Under the pieces are notes generated by a model. The model was not told the origin of the DNA and ran no database searches. It saw only the letters and a program-made list of their open reading frames with translations. A DNA stretch of 63,697 bases, taken from NCBI RefSeq assembly GCF_003943465.1, contig NZ_RJPR01000007.1:35099-98795 (forward strand), read 5' to 3'. Both the position numbers and the translations under genes were made by a program. This document shows positions 26,302 to 35,356 of the stretch, piece by piece. Source of the DNA: Streptococcus cristatus (GTDB lineage Bacteria > Bacillota > Bacilli > Lactobacillales > Streptococcaceae). The stretch's first letter is position 1. Every line of letters begins with the position of its first letter.

Positions 26302-27510
26302 ATGGCAACTAAAGAAGAAATTTTACGTGAACTATACCCTGAGGATCTTTTCCACTATGCCGATGGCTTGACATTGGGAGAAGCGGAAGTATTACAAGAA
26401 ACTCGTCGTTTGATTGAAAAACATCTTCGTCCAGTCATTAATGAATATTGGGAAGCGCCTGATTTCCCATTTGAAGAATTCTATGCAGTTGCTAAAGGCG
26501 CTCAAATCATGAACAACCCTAAATTGTTCGAAGGTCGCGAAGGCAACTACAAACCATCAGAACTTTACATCGCATTCTTGTATTTGGAATTAGGCCGTTT
26601 CGATGCGTCTATAGCGACTTTCTTCACAGTTCATGGTGGACTTTGCTACAACACAGTTTTGCTTGGTGGTGACGAGCGCCAACAAAAAGAATTCCTTCCT
26701 AAATTAGCTGCATTTGACTGGCAAGGATGTTTCGCTTTGACTGAGCCGTTGTCAGGTTCTGACATTGCTGGAGGTCTTGCGACAACAGCTGAGCGTGTTG
26801 GCGATAAATGGATTTTGAACGGAGAAAAACGTTGGATCGGTGGATCAGATACAGCTGATGTGGTTCCAGTATTTGCTCGCGACGTTGAAGATGGAAAAGT
26901 AAAATGTTTCATCGTTCGTAAAGGAGCTCCTGGATATCATGCAGAACCAATCCCTCACAAGACAGCTCTTCGTTGCGTACGTAATGGACACATTACTATG
27001 AAGAACGTTGAGGTTCCAGATTCAGACCGTTTGGTAAACATCAATGGATTTGGCGATGTAGCTCGCATCTTGACATTCACTCGTGCTGACGTTGCTCACA
27101 TTGCAACTGCTATCACTTGTGGCTCATACGTAGCAGCTCTTAAGTATGCTAAAGATCGTCAACAATTCAAACGTCCAATTGCTGCATTCCAAATCGTACA
27201 AGAAAAACTGGCTAGAATGCAAGCTAACGCAGTGGCAGTACTTTCATACTCAGCTCGTATTGCTGAAATGCAAGAAGCAGGTAACGAATTGATGTTGAAC
27301 TCTGCACTTGCTAAGATGCACAACTCATTGGTAATGCGCGAAACAGTTGCACTTGCACGTGAAACATGTGGTGGTAACGGAATCACTCTTGAAACTGATG
27401 TAGCTCGCTTCTTTGCAGATGCGGAAGCAATCTACACCTATGAAGGTTCTCATGAAGTGAATGCTTTGATCGTAGGTCGTGAAATTACTGGTATTGGAGC
27501 ATTTGTATAA
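26302..27510 (+). CDS. Acyl-CoA dehydrogenase (glutaryl-CoA dehydrogenase/ACX4-like clade)
   Basis: A 402-residue flavoprotein of the acyl-CoA dehydrogenase fold. The FAD/substrate segment is CFALTEPLSGSDIAGGL with WILNGEKRWIGG. The C-terminal motif AIYTYEGSHEVNALIVGREI places the catalytic Glu at about 381, as in glutaryl-CoA dehydrogenase and short-chain acyl-CoA oxidase ACX4. It would oxidise a short acyl-CoA (butyryl-, glutaryl- or similar) to the enoyl-CoA. It is first gene of the module. Electrons normally go to ETF, and no etfAB is in the window, so either ETF is elsewhere or O2 is the acceptor. Confidence 0.85.
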   Translation: MATKEEILRELYPEDLFHYADGLTLGEAEVLQETRRLIEKHLRPVINEYWEAPDFPFEEFYAVAKGAQIMNNPKLFEGREGNYKPSELYIAFLYLELGRFDASIATFFTVHGGLCYNTVLLGGDERQQKEFLPKLAAFDWQGCFALTEPLSGSDIAGGLATTAERVGDKWILNGEKRWIGGSDTADVVPVFARDVEDGKVKCFIVRKGAPGYHAEPIPHKTALRCVRNGHITMKNVEVPDSDRLVNINGFGDVARILTFTRADVAHIATAITCGSYVAALKYAKDRQQFKRPIAAFQIVQEKLARMQANAVAVLSYSARIAEMQEAGNELMLNSALAKMHNSLVMRETVALARETCGGNGITLETDVARFFADAEAIYTYEGSHEVNALIVGREITGIGAFV

Positions 27511-27520
27511 TAATGAATTT

Positions 27521-27570
27521 GGAACGATTGCTCAGCATTTGCTAGTAATCGTTCCGATTCTTTCTTTTTG
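27521..27570 (+). terminator. Hairpin between acyl-CoA dehydrogenase and hbd genes (attenuator?)
   Basis: GGAACGATT (27521-27529) pairs perfectly with AATCGTTCC (27547-27555), followed by a broken T-rich tract. It may lower readthrough into hbd rather than stop transcription completely. Confidence 0.5.
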
Positions 27571-27604
27571 AAGTTTATATTTTGATAGTAAATAGGAGAA
27601 AAAA

Positions 27605-28453
27605 ATGAGTATTTCAAAAGTGATGATTATCGGATCAGGTCAAATGGGAAGCGGTATTGCACAAGTCTTTGCTCAATCAGGTTTCACAGTTTATCTCAAT
27701 GATATCAAGGAAGAGTTTGTTCAAAGAGGGCTAGATGGTATTACTAAGCAATTGTCTCGTTCTGTTGAAAAAGGTCGTTTGTCAGAAGAAGATAAAAACA
27801 GCATTTTGGCAAATCTGATTCCTTCTACATCTTATGAAGATGCTAAACATGTTCAATTGGTTATTGAAGCGGCTACTGAAAATCGCGACATCAAATTGAG
27901 CATTTTTAAACAGTTGGATGAGTTGACTGACCCTCAAACTATTTTGGCTTCAAACACTTCATCTCTATCTATTACTGATATTGCAGCTGCGACAGTTCAT
28001 CAAGAACGTGTTATTGGTATGCACTTCTTCAACCCAGCACCAGTTATGAAATTGGTTGAAGTTATCCGTGCGCTTCAAACGTCAGATGAAGTTGTAAAAG
28101 CTGTCCGTGAATTGACTGAAAAAATCGGTAAAACCGCTGTAGACGTGAAAGATTCTTATGGTTTTGTTGTGAACCGTGTCTTGATTCCAATGATCAATGA
28201 AGCTATTTTCATCTTGGGTGAAGGTGTTGCTTCAGCAGAAGAAATTGACGAAGCAATGAAACTAGGTGCTAATCACCCAATTGGCCCATTGGCATTGGCT
28301 GACTTGATCGGTCTTGATGTCTGCTTGGCTATCATGGGAGTATTGAACAATGGATTTGGAGATCCTAAGTATCGTCCTGCTCCACTTCTGAAGAAGATGG
28401 TTGAAGCTGGTAAGCTTGGTCGCAAGACTAAAGAAGGATTCTTTAAATATTAA
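27605..28453 (+). CDS. hbd: 3-hydroxybutyryl-CoA dehydrogenase
   Basis: A 282-residue single HCDH unit. The NAD motif is [14 protein letters not shown] (residues 10-23). The catalytic His is in [17 protein letters not shown] (His140) and the helical dimer domain carries [18 protein letters not shown]. It interconverts acetoacetyl-CoA and 3-hydroxybutyryl-CoA. Length and the short form match clostridial Hbd rather than the fused FadB/FadJ. AGGAG precedes the ATG. Confidence 0.93.
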   Translation: MSISKVMIIGSGQMGSGIAQVFAQSGFTVYLNDIKEEFVQRGLDGITKQLSRSVEKGRLSEEDKNSILANLIPSTSYEDAKHVQLVIEAATENRDIKLSIFKQLDELTDPQTILASNTSSLSITDIAAATVHQERVIGMHFFNPAPVMKLVEVIRALQTSDEVVKAVRELTEKIGKTAVDVKDSYGFVVNRVLIPMINEAIFILGEGVASAEEIDEAMKLGANHPIGPLALADLIGLDVCLAIMGVLNNGFGDPKYRPAPLLKKMVEAGKLGRKTKEGFFKY

Positions 28454-28470
28454 GATATAAGGAGCAAGAA

Positions 28471-29649
28471 ATGAAAGAAGCAGTTATTGTAGCAGCAGTC
28501 CGTACACCTCTAGGTTCTTTTGGTGGAACTTTAAAAAATGTTTCGGCTGTTGATCTAGGTAGTTTAGTTATTAAAAGTGCTATTGAACGAGCAAATTTGA
28601 AACCAGAACAAGTTGATGAAGTTATCATGGGGAATGTTCTAGGTGCAGGTCTTGGTCAAAACGTAGCTCGTCAAATGAGTGTTAACGCAGGTGTCCCAGT
28701 AGCTTCTCCAGCTTTCACTATTAACAAAGTTTGTGGCTCTGGTTTGAAAGCAGTTCAATTGGCGGCTCAAGCTGTATTGTGCGGAGATGCTGATATCGTT
28801 GTAGCTGGAGGGGCTGAAAACATGAGCCAAGCTCCTTATGTCCTTCCAAACCAACGTTGGGGCGCTCGTATGGGAGACTCTCAAGTAGTAGACACTATGC
28901 TCCGCGATGGCTTGACAGATGCCTTTGAATCTTTCCATATGGGAATTACAGCTGAAAACGTTGCTGAACAATATGGCATTACACGTGAAGACCAAGATAA
29001 CTTTGCTGTGCAATCTCAAAAACGTGCAGTTGCAGCGATCGAAGCTGGTCGTTTCAAAGAAGAAATTGTTCCTGTTGAAATTCCACAACGTAAGGGTGAT
29101 CCTATCGTATTTGATACAGATGAATTTCCAAGGAAAGATGCTTCTCTTGAAGGATTGGGAAAATTGCGTCCAGTGTTCAAGAAGGATGGTACCGTAACTG
29201 CTGGTAATGCTTCAGGTATTAACGACGGTGCAGCAGCAGTTGTTGTTATGAGTGCTGATAAGGCTAAAGAATTGGGCGTTCCAGTTTTGGCAACGATCAA
29301 ATCTTACGCAAGCGCTGGATTAGATCCAAAAGTTATGGGTTGTGGTCCGATTTACGCATCTCGCAAAGCCCTTGAAAAAGGCGGATTTACAGTGGAAGAT
29401 TTAGATTTGGTTGAATCCAATGAAGCATTTGCAGCGCAAGCATGTGCCGTTGGTAAAGAATTGAATCTTGATCCTGAAAAAGTCAATGTAAATGGTGGTG
29501 CGATTGCTCTTGGTCACCCAATCGGTGCTTCAGGCTGCCGTATTTTGGTAACACTTTTGCACGAAATGCAAAAACGTGATGTTAAACGTGGTCTTGCTAC
29601 CCTTTGTATCGGTGGTGGTATGGGTACAGCGGTCATCGTAGAACGCTAG
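28471..29649 (+). CDS. Acetyl-CoA C-acetyltransferase (thiolase)
   Basis: A 392-residue thiolase with the acyl-enzyme Cys88 in [10 protein letters not shown], His349 in GHPIGASG and Cys379 in LCIGGGMG. It interconverts two acetyl-CoA and acetoacetyl-CoA (AtoB/ThlA type). It follows hbd by 17 nt. Streptococci usually also carry a thiolase for the mevalonate pathway (MvaE); this copy sits in the C4 acyl-CoA cluster, so it likely serves that module. Confidence 0.93.
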   Translation: MKEAVIVAAVRTPLGSFGGTLKNVSAVDLGSLVIKSAIERANLKPEQVDEVIMGNVLGAGLGQNVARQMSVNAGVPVASPAFTINKVCGSGLKAVQLAAQAVLCGDADIVVAGGAENMSQAPYVLPNQRWGARMGDSQVVDTMLRDGLTDAFESFHMGITAENVAEQYGITREDQDNFAVQSQKRAVAAIEAGRFKEEIVPVEIPQRKGDPIVFDTDEFPRKDASLEGLGKLRPVFKKDGTVTAGNASGINDGAAAVVVMSADKAKELGVPVLATIKSYASAGLDPKVMGCGPIYASRKALEKGGFTVEDLDLVESNEAFAAQACAVGKELNLDPEKVNVNGGAIALGHPIGASGCRILVTLLHEMQKRDVKRGLATLCIGGGMGTAVIVER

Positions 29650-29694
29650 AATCTAGTTCATTTTTGAAGTTTTCCATTTGCTTCTACTATATAA

Positions 29695-29755
29695 ACAAGT
29701 CCTATCGATGAGCCGTTTTTTGCAAGCAAGCCTTGATAGGGCTTGTTTTATTTTT
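29695..29755 (+). terminator. Intrinsic terminator after the thiolase gene
   Basis: ACAAGTCCTATC (29695-29706) pairs with GATAGGGCTTGT (29735-29746), 12 bp with one G-U, followed by TTTTATTTTT. It ends the first half of the C4 module. Confidence 0.7.
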
Positions 29756-29851
29756 CGAAAAATTAATTTGAATATCAAAACTATAAGCTTAGCTTATTGA
29801 TGTATAAATGATGATTAAGTAGACGAAGTGTGAGAAATGGTATATCATAAT

Positions 29852-29869
29852 AATGTAAGCTCTTACATT
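29852..29869 (+). promoter_or_regulatory. 18-nt perfect palindrome (cre-like operator) before the crotonase operon
   Basis: AATGTAAGCTCTTACATT is a perfect dyad and differs from the cre core TGWAANCGNTNWCA at a single base. It lies about 65 nt before the crotonase ATG, upstream of a TTGACA at 29888-29893. It could be a second CcpA target or an operator for the LysR or another local regulator. Confidence 0.5.
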
Positions 29870-29932
29870 TTTGGTTTAAGTATTTGTTGACACCATACTT
29901 AGTCATTCAATTTTATAAGTAGGAGCATAAAA

Positions 29933-30712
29933 ATGAGTAAAACTGTTTTATTAGAAGTTAAAAATGGGATTGGATATATCACTATCAACCGTCCTGAAGC
30001 TTTGAACGCCTTGAGTTCTCAAGTTTTGGCTGATTTGAATGAAGTTCTTGATCAAGTTGAGAAAAGCGAAGAAATTCACGTTGTCATCGTAACTGGAGCA
30101 GGAGAAAAAGCATTCGTCGCCGGAGCAGATATCAAGGAAATGGATTTGATGTCACCTATTCAAGCATTTGAATACATGACATTTGCAAATGATACATTTA
30201 CTCGCCTTTCAGATTTACGCCAACCAACGATTGCAGTCATCAATGGTTATGCACTCGGTGGTGGTATGGAGCTAGCACTTTCAACAGATATCCGTATTGG
30301 ATTTGAAAAAACAGTGGTTGGCTTCCCAGAAGTTGGCTTGGGTATTATTCCAGGATTTGCTGGTACTCAACGGATGTCTCGCTTGATTGGAACTAGCCGT
30401 GCCAAAGAACTTATCTTCACTGCTCGTACAGTGAAAGGTCAAGAAGCCTATGACTTAGGTATTCTTAACAAACTGGTTCCTGCTGAAGAATTGTTGTCTT
30501 CAGCTGAAGAATTAGCCGCAGCCATCATGAAGAATGCACCGTTAGCTGTTGAAAAAGCAAAACATGTCATTCAAGTTGGTGCGGAACTTCCTCTTAAAAA
30601 TGCAATCCGTCTGGAAACAGAAGCAGAAGCCTTGCTCTTCTCTACAGAAGACAAACTAGAAGGAATGCGTGCTTTTGTTGAAAAACGCAAAGCTGTTTTC
30701 AATCGTAAGTAA
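29933..30712 (+). CDS. Enoyl-CoA hydratase / crotonase
   Basis: A 259-residue crotonase-fold protein. The oxyanion-hole segments FVAGADIKEM and NGYALGGGMELALS, plus catalytic Glu113 and Glu133 (GFPEVGLGIIPG), mark it as a true hydratase. It hydrates crotonyl-CoA to 3-hydroxybutyryl-CoA, linking the acyl-CoA dehydrogenase with Hbd. AGGAG precedes the ATG. First gene of the second unit of the C4 module. Confidence 0.9.
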   Translation: MSKTVLLEVKNGIGYITINRPEALNALSSQVLADLNEVLDQVEKSEEIHVVIVTGAGEKAFVAGADIKEMDLMSPIQAFEYMTFANDTFTRLSDLRQPTIAVINGYALGGGMELALSTDIRIGFEKTVVGFPEVGLGIIPGFAGTQRMSRLIGTSRAKELIFTARTVKGQEAYDLGILNKLVPAEELLSSAEELAAAIMKNAPLAVEKAKHVIQVGAELPLKNAIRLETEAEALLFSTEDKLEGMRAFVEKRKAVFNRK

Positions 30713-30728
30713 AAGAGGAGGTATCAGC

Positions 30729-31454
30729 ATGAAATCAGTTGTATCATTATCAGACGCTATTTCTAAGGTCAAATCGGGTGATATCGTTGGAATTTCTGGA
30801 TTCCTCGGTGTCGGTGAACCTTTTGAATTGATTGAAGAATTAGTAAAACAAAACCAGCAAGACTTGACTTTGGTATCAGTGGTAACATCTCATCCTGGTA
30901 AAGAAGTTGGGGTTGGACGACTTTGTGAAAATCACCAAGTAAAAAAATATATTGCAGCCCACATAGGAACATCTGCAGCAGCTCAACGTGAGTATTTTGA
31001 AAAGACGATGGAAGTCGAATTTACACCGATGGGAACTGTTGTCGAGCGTCTCCATGCAGCTGGAGCTGGCTTAGGAGCTGTCTTGACCCCGACAGGAGTC
31101 GGAACAATCTTAGAAAAAGATTATGAAAAAGTGGAACGTAATGGCCTTGAATACTTGGTCTATGATCCACTTAAAATTGATGTTGCCTTAATCAAAGCGA
31201 CTAAAGCTGACAAATACGGCAACTTGTATATCGATGGCACTACGAAAAACATTTCCTTGCAATTAGCACTCGCAGCAGATATTGTCATTGTTGAAGCGAA
31301 TGAAATTGTTGAAGCTGGCGAAATTCATCCGAACGATATTTATATTCCGGGCATCCTTGTTGACTATGTCGTCCAAAGCTTGACTCCAGAAGAACACCAT
31401 AAGATGATGGGTGATCTTTGGACAGAGACTAAAAAATTGGCGGGGGTGAACTAA
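30729..31454 (+). CDS. atoD: CoA transferase subunit A (AtoD-like)
   Basis: A 241-residue family I CoA-transferase alpha subunit. The N-terminal GDIVGISGFLGVGEP is the CoA-binding G-x-G-F-type motif, and KYGNLYIDGTTKN is typical. The start at 30729 is chosen for its AGAGGAGG ribosome-binding site; the longer frame overlaps crotonase. With the beta subunit it moves CoA between acetate, butyrate or acetoacetate and their thioesters. Confidence 0.9.
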   Translation: MKSVVSLSDAISKVKSGDIVGISGFLGVGEPFELIEELVKQNQQDLTLVSVVTSHPGKEVGVGRLCENHQVKKYIAAHIGTSAAAQREYFEKTMEVEFTPMGTVVERLHAAGAGLGAVLTPTGVGTILEKDYEKVERNGLEYLVYDPLKIDVALIKATKADKYGNLYIDGTTKNISLQLALAADIVIVEANEIVEAGEIHPNDIYIPGILVDYVVQSLTPEEHHKMMGDLWTETKKLAGVN

Positions 31455-31455
31455 T

Positions 31456-32109
31456 ATGAAAGCAAAAGAAATTATTGCAAGACGTGTTGCACAAGAATTT
31501 AAAGATGGAGATGTTGTCAATCTAGGATTTGGTATTCCAAACGCATCTGCTGACTATATTCCTGACGGAGTAAACGTTATTCTTCAGGCTGAAAATGGAG
31601 CGCTTCGCTTTGGTGAAACACCAACGAAAGATACTTACAATCCAAACTTAGCAAACTCTGGAGGAGCGCCAATTACTCTCTTACCTGGAGCAGCATTGTT
31701 TGACTTGCAGACTTCCTTCGCGATCATCCGTGGTGGACACGTTGATGCGACCGTGCTAGGAGCTTTGGAAGTCAGTCAAGATGGTAGTATCGCTAACTGG
31801 ATTATTCCAGGTAAATTTGCACCAGGAATGGGTGGAGCTATGGACTTGTTGGTTGGAGCAAAACGTGTTATCGGTGCAATCCAGCATACTACTGCTGATG
31901 GCCAATCTAAACTTTTGCCAGAGTGTACTTTGCCACTTTCTGCCAAAGGAGTTCTTGATCTAGTCATTACAGAGTTGGCTGTCTTTGGTTTCCAAGATGG
32001 TAAGTTCCTCTTGAAAGAACTTGCACCTGGCGTTACCTTAGAGGAAGTGCTTGAAAAGACAGCAGGAGAAGTAATTGTTTCAGAAGACTTGAAAACGATG
32101 TCAATATAA
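31456..32109 (+). CDS. atoA: CoA transferase subunit B (AtoA-like)
   Basis: A 217-residue beta subunit. The catalytic glutamate is in ILQAENGALRFG (Glu46), with LGFGIPN upstream and NWIIPGKFAPGMGGAMDL downstream. It starts 1 nt after the alpha subunit stop, giving coupled 1:1 synthesis. Acceptor/donor specificity cannot be read from the sequence; AtoDA (acetoacetate/acetate) or butyrate transferase are both plausible. Confidence 0.9.
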   Translation: MKAKEIIARRVAQEFKDGDVVNLGFGIPNASADYIPDGVNVILQAENGALRFGETPTKDTYNPNLANSGGAPITLLPGAALFDLQTSFAIIRGGHVDATVLGALEVSQDGSIANWIIPGKFAPGMGGAMDLLVGAKRVIGAIQHTTADGQSKLLPECTLPLSAKGVLDLVITELAVFGFQDGKFLLKELAPGVTLEEVLEKTAGEVIVSEDLKTMSI

Positions 32110-32205
32110 TAAGGTTAGTAAGCAATTAATCTCCTCTTTCTCTGAAAGTGTGTTACTATGTGTTTATAACAACTTGAGCGATGATTAGTTTTTAATCAGA
32201 ATACT

Positions 32206-32250
32206 AGCAACTGGTCATCATAGTTTCGAGGGCCAGTTGCTGTTTTATTT
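32206..32250 (+). terminator. Intrinsic terminator after the CoA transferase genes
   Basis: AGCAACTGG (32206-32214) pairs with CCAGTTGCT (32233-32241), followed by GTTTTATTTA. Confidence 0.65.
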
Positions 32251-32293
32251 ATGGCAAATTACCTCGTAAAATTTGAAAGATGGGAGACGAAAA

Positions 32294-33208
32294 GTGGATA
32301 TAATTCAAATGACTTACTTTATCAATATCGTCGAATGTGGATGCAATCTTTCTATCGCAGCTAAGAAAATTCATATCAGCCAGTCAGCCTTGAGTCAGTT
32401 TGTCACAAATTTTGAATCAACGGAAGGAGTCCAGCTCTTCAATCGCAGAAATGGGAGATTAGAGAGTCTGACGGAAGCTGGTGGTAAGATTTACCGCTTT
32501 GCCACAGAGATTGTCAACCGTCATGAAGAGATGCAGTCAATGATTCATATGGAAGCTCTTAAACAAAAAGGTACCTTTAACTTGGGAATTCCGTCATTGA
32601 TTTTACGTGTATATTTTTCTAGTATTTTACCAAAGTTTTTACAAGGCAATCCGCAAGTCAACATTCAAGTTACTGAGGATGGAAGTAATGAATTGCGCCA
32701 AAAGTTGGTTACGGGTGATCTGAATTTTGCCGTAGTAATTGAACCTACCAACTTAGATCCCAAGAAATATGAACAGTATATCATCCAAGTTGATGAATAC
32801 GTGGCTTATATGGATAAGAATCATCCTTTGGCGGACAAAGAATTATTGGAGTGGAAAGATATAGCTCAGTACGGTTTAGCGACCTTTAATAAATCATTTA
32901 CAACCTACGATTTAATCACTGAAAAATTAAAGAGTAAAAAGATAAAAGCAAATTTTGCCTATTTATCATCGACATGGGATTTCTTGATAGAGTCAACTTA
33001 TCAAAACGATATGATTGCACTGTTACCTCGTCCTTTAGAATATTTTGTCGATAAGAATAAATTCAAGGTTGTGCGCTTTAAGGATCCGGTTCCTTTCAAC
33101 ATTTGGTTCTGTCGGCCTTATAAAGCAAGCTACAATGAGGTAGAAGCATACGTATATGAAGAGCTTTTAAAAGGTTATTATCAGCCTCTTTCTGAGCCAC
33201 ATCCATAG
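32294..33208 (+). CDS. LysR family transcriptional regulator
   Basis: A 304-residue LysR protein. The N-terminal winged HTH (residues about 3-62) reads YFINIVECGCNLSIAAKKIHISQSALSQFV-like, and the effector domain follows (GTFNLGIPSLILRVYFSSIL). The start is GTG at 32294, supported by GGGAG 8 nt upstream; the TTG at 32273 lacks a site. It is placed after the C4 acyl-CoA module and before the acyl-CoA dehydrogenase-like gene, so it is the best candidate local regulator. Its inducer may be an acyl compound (inference). Confidence 0.88.
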   Translation: MDIIQMTYFINIVECGCNLSIAAKKIHISQSALSQFVTNFESTEGVQLFNRRNGRLESLTEAGGKIYRFATEIVNRHEEMQSMIHMEALKQKGTFNLGIPSLILRVYFSSILPKFLQGNPQVNIQVTEDGSNELRQKLVTGDLNFAVVIEPTNLDPKKYEQYIIQVDEYVAYMDKNHPLADKELLEWKDIAQYGLATFNKSFTTYDLITEKLKSKKIKANFAYLSSTWDFLIESTYQNDMIALLPRPLEYFVDKNKFKVVRFKDPVPFNIWFCRPYKASYNEVEAYVYEELLKGYYQPLSEPHP

Positions 33209-33220
33209 GGGGGAGAATTG

Positions 33221-34333
33221 ATGATGAAGTCCAGCACCAAAACAGCAGCATTGAGTTCATATGTAAATACAGCTATTAGAGACTACATGAAAAATCATGA
33301 TGAGTCAGTCGACTTTCCTCAGGAGATTTGGGAAGTAATGACGACGGATTTGGATATTTTTTCACCGATTTTGTCAGAAGATGACCAGGCTTTGGCTTCT
33401 GATTTTATCAGCTCTATTCGAATCATTTCGAATGAGTTTCCAGCTCTTTCAACTATATTGCTGACCCAAGGTTGTTATGGTGTTTATCCGATTTTGAAGT
33501 TTGGTACGGGGCAACAGAAAGAGTGTTATCTGGACAAGTTGGTAAAGGGAACTTGTAAAGCAGGTCTTGGATTTTCTGAGTCTAAGAATCTAAATAGTTT
33601 GGCAGATTTGGAGACCTATGCGATCAAGACAGAGACAGGTTGGCAACTTTCGGGAGAAAAAGCCAAAGTGTCAAATAGCAGCATTGCGGACGTTCTCTTG
33701 GTATTAGCTAAAGTAAGGGAAACTGGAAAGCCTGATTCTTACGGCTTCTTCATTGTGGAGACGAATGCTTCGGGTGTACTCATTGGTGAGCAGATAGAAA
33801 AGCAAGGTTTACTAGGACTTCCTCTAAGTTCTGTTACCTTGGACAAGGTAAACCTGCCTGAAACTGCCTTATTAGGCGGAGTCTTGGCTGGAAATAAACA
33901 ATTTAATAACATTATAAAGAATATGCAACTTGGCTTGAGTGCGGTTGCTTTAGGGGTGGCCGAAGGTGCTTTTCATAAGGGTCTTGAGTTTGCACGTGTA
34001 AAAAGAGGATTCGGCAAGCGACTGATGGATGTTGAGTTGCATCAGTACAAGTTCGCAGATCTGTACAATAAAATTTGTGCTGCAGATGCTTATTTCTCAT
34101 CCTATCCTAATCAAATAGAAGAAGATTCCAAGTTTGTTGCACGGATAAAGCTATATATGACTAAGGTGGCGCTAGAGGTTACAGATGAAATTCTCCGTCT
34201 TATCGGGCCTCTACAAAAATTTGATCATGTGAATATCAAACGCTATTTTAAAGATGCTGAAATTATTGAGAATTATGGACGGTCAGGGAATTCGATCAGA
34301 AAAGAAATCGCAGAAAGATGGTTAAAGGAGTAA
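33221..34333 (+). CDS. Divergent acyl-CoA dehydrogenase-like protein, catalytic Glu apparently lost
   Basis: A 370-residue protein with the acyl-CoA dehydrogenase layout: helical N-terminus, middle domain with AGLGFSESKNLNSL and WQLSGEKAKVSN, and helical C-terminus with RGFGKRLMDVELHQYKFADL. The usual YEG catalytic motif aligns with IENYGRSGNSIRKEI, so the Glu is replaced by Gly. Proteins that lose it may be inactive, use another base, or bind acyl-CoA for regulation. It sits 12 nt after the LysR gene and 3 nt before the hydrolase gene. Confidence 0.75.
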   Translation: MMKSSTKTAALSSYVNTAIRDYMKNHDESVDFPQEIWEVMTTDLDIFSPILSEDDQALASDFISSIRIISNEFPALSTILLTQGCYGVYPILKFGTGQQKECYLDKLVKGTCKAGLGFSESKNLNSLADLETYAIKTETGWQLSGEKAKVSNSSIADVLLVLAKVRETGKPDSYGFFIVETNASGVLIGEQIEKQGLLGLPLSSVTLDKVNLPETALLGGVLAGNKQFNNIIKNMQLGLSAVALGVAEGAFHKGLEFARVKRGFGKRLMDVELHQYKFADLYNKICAADAYFSSYPNQIEEDSKFVARIKLYMTKVALEVTDEILRLIGPLQKFDHVNIKRYFKDAEIIENYGRSGNSIRKEIAERWLKE

Positions 34334-34336
34334 AAA

Positions 34337-35251
34337 ATGACAGAACTCAAATTACAAGAGTATCAGTTTGGGGAAATGAAGCTGACTTGGTTGCGTGGAG
34401 CGGATAAGCTCACAGATGCAGGTACCTTATTTGGCCCTGTACCAAAGGTTGTTTGGTCGCGTTATTATCCAACAACAGAAGAAAATATGATGGCTGAACT
34501 GACAGATCCGATTTTGATTCAATACAAGGGGCAAAATTATTTAATTGATGCGAGTTTTGATACGGCTAAGCTTTCTGATAAACAACGTCGCAATCTAGGT
34601 ATTCTTTCTGAGAGCCGTGTTGAAGAAAGTTTGGCTCTCTTGGGATTAAAACCGGAAGATATTTCTCATATTTTAATGACGCATATGCACCATGATCACT
34701 CTGGCGGTTTGACTAGACTAGATGAGAACAATCAGCTTGTTTCAAAATTCCCAAATGCAAAGATTTTTGTAAATGAGATGGAATGGTACGAAATGCGAAA
34801 TCCTAATAGTCGGACAAGGGGAACTTATCTGAAGGAAAATTGGGAGCCAATCCAAGATCAGGTTGAAACCTTTACTGAATATCTGAACGTCATTCCAGAA
34901 ATTCAAATGGTTCATACAGGTGGTCACAGTAATGGTCACAGCATCATCTTACTCAAACAGGGCGAGGAAACCATGATTCATATGGCTGATCTGGTGTTGA
35001 CTCATGCCCATCGGAAACCTCTGTGGGTTGCTGCAGTAGATGATTATCCGATGCGCTCAATTGTTGCCAAAGACAAATGGCTCAAAGAAGCTTTTGAAAA
35101 CCACTATAAGTTTTTCTTTTACCACGATCAATTTTTCGCAGTTGCTGAGTTTGATCAGACTGGCGAGGAATTTGTTGATTATGTGACTAGGATTCGTGAA
35201 CCGCGAGTTCCATTCACAGATAAGCAGGATCGCAAACCGTCATTTTTATAA
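34337..35251 (+). CDS. Metallo-beta-lactamase-fold hydrolase (AHL-lactonase-like group)
   Basis: A 304-residue MBL-fold enzyme. The metal motif THMHHDHSGG gives His116, His118, Asp120 and His121; further ligands are likely His196 (TGGHSNGHS) and Asp217 (HMADLVL). Its layout matches lactonase/YtnP-type hydrolases. It follows the acyl-CoA dehydrogenase-like gene by 3 nt and shares its transcript. A lactone or thioester substrate tied to acyl metabolism is a reasonable guess but not shown. Confidence 0.82.
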   Translation: MTELKLQEYQFGEMKLTWLRGADKLTDAGTLFGPVPKVVWSRYYPTTEENMMAELTDPILIQYKGQNYLIDASFDTAKLSDKQRRNLGILSESRVEESLALLGLKPEDISHILMTHMHHDHSGGLTRLDENNQLVSKFPNAKIFVNEMEWYEMRNPNSRTRGTYLKENWEPIQDQVETFTEYLNVIPEIQMVHTGGHSNGHSIILLKQGEETMIHMADLVLTHAHRKPLWVAAVDDYPMRSIVAKDKWLKEAFENHYKFFFYHDQFFAVAEFDQTGEEFVDYVTRIREPRVPFTDKQDRKPSFL

Positions 35252-35259
35252 GAATAGAG

Positions 35260-35292
35260 AATCGCTTCTGTCAGTTTGAGGGAGCGATTTTA
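35260..35292 (+). terminator. Terminator after the LysR-linked operon
   Basis: AATCGCTTCT pairs with GGGAGCGATT (two G-U pairs) followed by TTTACTATTTT. A weak T tract. Confidence 0.5.
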
Positions 35293-35356
35293 CTATTTTA
35301 TTCTCTATTTTTTTGGTATAATGAGATACTAGAATATTGTAAGAAAGAGGTTTTTA

